From contig NZ_FXUY01000001.1 in NCBI RefSeq assembly GCF_900182985.1, positions 558,001 through 622,000 of the forward strand: a stretch of DNA of 64,000 bases, given 5' to 3'. Position numbers and translations under genes: made by a program. Origin of the DNA: Pseudomonas helmanticensis. Lineage in GTDB: Bacteria > Pseudomonadota > Gammaproteobacteria > Pseudomonadales > Pseudomonadaceae. The notes beneath the pieces were generated by a model. The model made no database searches. It was not told the DNA's origin and saw only the letters and a list, made by a program, of their open reading frames with translations. Positions 62,138-64,000 of the stretch are shown one piece after another (the first letter of the stretch is position 1; each line of letters begins with the position of its first letter).

Positions 62138-64000
62138 TTAGGCTTGAACGACCGGAATGTTGGCGTTCGCAGCAGCTTCACGGAACTCGGCGATCTGGTC
62201 GAAGGACAGGTAGCGGTAGATATCGGCCGCCATGCTGTCGATCTTGCCAGCGTATTCCATGTACTCCTCGACGGTCGGCAGGCGACCCAGGATCGAAGCG
62301 ACGGACGCCAACTCGGCCGAAGCCAGGTAGACGTTCGCGCCGTCGCCCAGACGGTTCGGGAAGTTACGGGTCGACGTCGACACCACGGTCGCGTTCGGCT
62401 CTACACGTGCCTGGTTACCCATGCACAGCGAGCAGCCCGGCATTTCCATGCGCGCGCCAGCCTTGCCGTAGATGCCGTAGTAGCCTTCTTCGGTCAGCTG
62501 GTGAGCGTCCATCTTGGTCGGCGGCGACAGCCACAGACGGGTTGGCAGCTGACCCTTGACCTGATCCAGCAATTTACCGGCAGCGCGGAAGTGACCGATG
62601 TTGGTCATGCACGAACCGATGAACACTTCGTCGATCTTCTCGCCAGCAACGCTGGACAGCAGACGGGCGTCGTCCGGATCGTTCGGCGCGCACAGTACAG
62701 GCTCGCTGATGTCGGCCAGATCGATTTCGATGATTTCGGCGTATTCGGCGTCGGCATCGGCTTCCATCAGTTCCGGGTTGGCAACCCAGGCTTCCATCGC
62801 TTGAGCACGGCGTTCCAGAGTACGCGCATCGCCGTAGCCTTCGCCGATCATCCAGCGCAGCAGGGTGATGTTGGAGTTCAGGTACTCGGTGATCGACTCT
62901 TTCGACAGCTTGATGGTGCAACCGGCAGCCGAACGTTCGGCCGAGGCGTCGGACAGTTCGAACGCCTGCTCCAGGGTCAGACCTTCCAGACCTTCGATTT
63001 CCAGGATGCGGCCGGAGAAGGCGTTTTTCTTGCCTTTCTTCTCGACGGTCAGCAGACCGTTCTGGATAGCGAAGTAAGGAATCGCATGAACCAGGTCACG
63101 CAGGGTGATGCCAGGTTTCATTTTGCCTTTGAAGCGCACCAGAATCGATTCCGGCATGTCCAGCGGCATGACGCCGGTGGCCGCAGCAAACGCAACCAGA
63201 CCGGAACCGGCCGGGAACGAAATGCCCATCGGGAAACGGGTGTGCGAGTCACCACCGGTGCCGACGGTGTCTGGCAGCAGCATGCGGTTCAGCCACGAGT
63301 GGATGATGCCGTCGCCCGGACGCAGGGAAACGCCGCCGCGGGTCATGATGAAGTCAGGCAGGGTGTGGTGGGTGGTCACGTCGATCGGCTTTGGATAGGC
63401 TGCGGTGTGGCAGAACGACTGCATTACCAGATCAGCGGAGAAGCCCAGGCACGCCAGGTCTTTCAGTTCGTCACGGGTCATTGGACCGGTGGTGTCCTGA
63501 GAACCCACGGTGGTCATTTTCGGTTCGCAGTAGGTGCCAGGACGGATGCCTTTGCCTTCTGCCAGACCGCAAGCCTTGCCGACCATTTTCTGCGCCAGGG
63601 TGTAACCCTTGGTGCTTTCGATCGGTGCATCAGGCTTCTTGAACAGGTCGAACGCCGGCAGACCCAGTTCGGCGCGAGCCTTCTCGGTCAGGCCGCGGCC
63701 AATGATCAGCGGGATACGGCCGCCAGCACGGACTTCGTCCAACAGAACCGGGGTCTTCATTTCGAAGGTGGTCAGGACTTCGTCGGTGCCGTGTTTGCAG
63801 ACTTTGCCAGCATGCGGGTACAGGTCGATCACGTCGCCCATGTTCATGTTGGAAACGTCGAACTCGATTGGCAGTGCGCCGGCATCTTCCATGGTGTTGT
63901 AGAAGATTGGAGCGATTTTGCTGCCGAAGCAGAAACCGCCAGCGCGCTTGTTCGGCACGTAAGGAACGTCATCGCCGAAGAACCACAGTACCGAGTTGGT
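62138..64000 (-). CDS. acnB: Bifunctional aconitate hydratase 2 / 2-methylisocitrate dehydratase AcnB (partial, N-terminus beyond window)
   Basis: C-terminal 620 residues of the 4Fe-4S aconitase AcnB of the TCA and methylcitrate routes. Catalytic and cluster segments are present: [49 protein letters not shown] and [14 protein letters not shown] with two of the cluster cysteines, followed by [20 protein letters not shown]. The stop is followed by a terminator shared with sulP. The N-terminal HEAT-like and swivel domains lie beyond base 64000. Confidence 0.97.
   Translation of the reverse strand, partial: TNSVLWFFGDDVPYVPNKRAGGFCFGSKIAPIFYNTMEDAGALPIEFDVSNMNMGDVIDLYPHAGKVCKHGTDEVLTTFEMKTPVLLDEVRAGGRIPLIIGRGLTEKARAELGLPAFDLFKKPDAPIESTKGYTLAQKMVGKACGLAEGKGIRPGTYCEPKMTTVGSQDTTGPMTRDELKDLACLGFSADLVMQSFCHTAAYPKPIDVTTHHTLPDFIMTRGGVSLRPGDGIIHSWLNRMLLPDTVGTGGDSHTRFPMGISFPAGSGLVAFAAATGVMPLDMPESILVRFKGKMKPGITLRDLVHAIPYFAIQNGLLTVEKKGKKNAFSGRILEIEGLEGLTLEQAFELSDASAERSAAGCTIKLSKESITEYLNSNITLLRWMIGEGYGDARTLERRAQAMEAWVANPELMEADADAEYAEIIEIDLADISEPVLCAPNDPDDARLLSSVAGEKIDEVFIGSCMTNIGHFRAAGKLLDQVKGQLPTRLWLSPPTKMDAHQLTEEGYYGIYGKAGARMEMPGCSLCMGNQARVEPNATVVSTSTRNFPNRLGDGANVYLASAELASVASILGRLPTVEEYMEYAGKIDSMAADIYRYLSFDQIAEFREAAANANIPVVQA

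Overview
The window is high-GC chromosome from a Pseudomonas of the fluorescens group. The evidence is the gene content (preTA-hydA, DUF1652, TRIC/UPF0126, acnB, a 13-component type VI secretion system) and the many Pseudomonas-style REP palindromes (arms TGTAGGAG / TGTGGGAG) between genes. No rRNA, tRNA, CRISPR array, phage integrase or transposase gene was seen.

Layout. (1) 1-7288: reductive pyrimidine catabolism. preA (cut by the window edge), preT and dihydropyrimidinase hydA run leftward; an NCS1 transporter and a carbamoyl-amidohydrolase run rightward from a shared 624-bp regulatory region that carries a striking palindromic operator candidate. (2) 7376-11844: an AT-richer islet with a single-HKD phospholipase D-like protein, a DHH phosphoesterase, a tiny ORF and a SIR2-domain protein; the PLD-like and SIR2 genes look like defence genes. 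(3) 12169-25482: a catabolic cluster with an isoxanthopterin-deaminase-like amidohydrolase, an NCS2 purine-type permease, a His-rich G3E metallochaperone GTPase, UbiX- and UbiD-like proteins and two tandem ACMSD-type amidohydrolases (one has lost its HxH metal motif), all leftward; then a LysR regulator divergent from a two-subunit molybdenum hydroxylase (IorAB type) and a second LysR. I infer a pathway for a pterin or related N-heterocycle. (4) 25652-31969: PAS-LuxR regulator, DUF1652, a small lipoprotein, a TRIC-type channel, a Gfo/Idh/MocA oxidoreductase, an SDR and an APH-fold kinase.

(5) 32160-54670: a complete type VI secretion system. tssB-tssC-hcp-tssE-tssF-tssG-tssH run leftward and tssJ-tssK-tssL-tssM-tssA rightward from a common divergent promoter region. 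Between tssH and vgrG (tssI) lie five small genes; four show apparent catalytic motifs of different toxin folds (papain-like Cys-His, CNF-like Cys-His, nucleic-acid deaminase CxE/PCxxC, DNase I-like EEP nuclease). Beyond vgrG are a MORN/YwqK-like protein and, convergent, a DUF4280 PAAR-like protein. No tagF, fha, ppkA, pppA or sigma-54 activator gene is present here. The effector string is the best candidate for undescribed biology.

(6) 54667-64000: D-2-hydroxyacid dehydrogenase, two small exported proteins, an isochorismatase-like hydrolase preceded by what looks like a threonine-codon leader peptide and attenuator, a tautomerase, a small membrane protein, an SdaC-type amino-acid transporter, a SulP transporter and the C-terminal part of aconitase B (cut by the window edge).

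All functional statements rest on reading motifs and gene order by eye; no database search was run.
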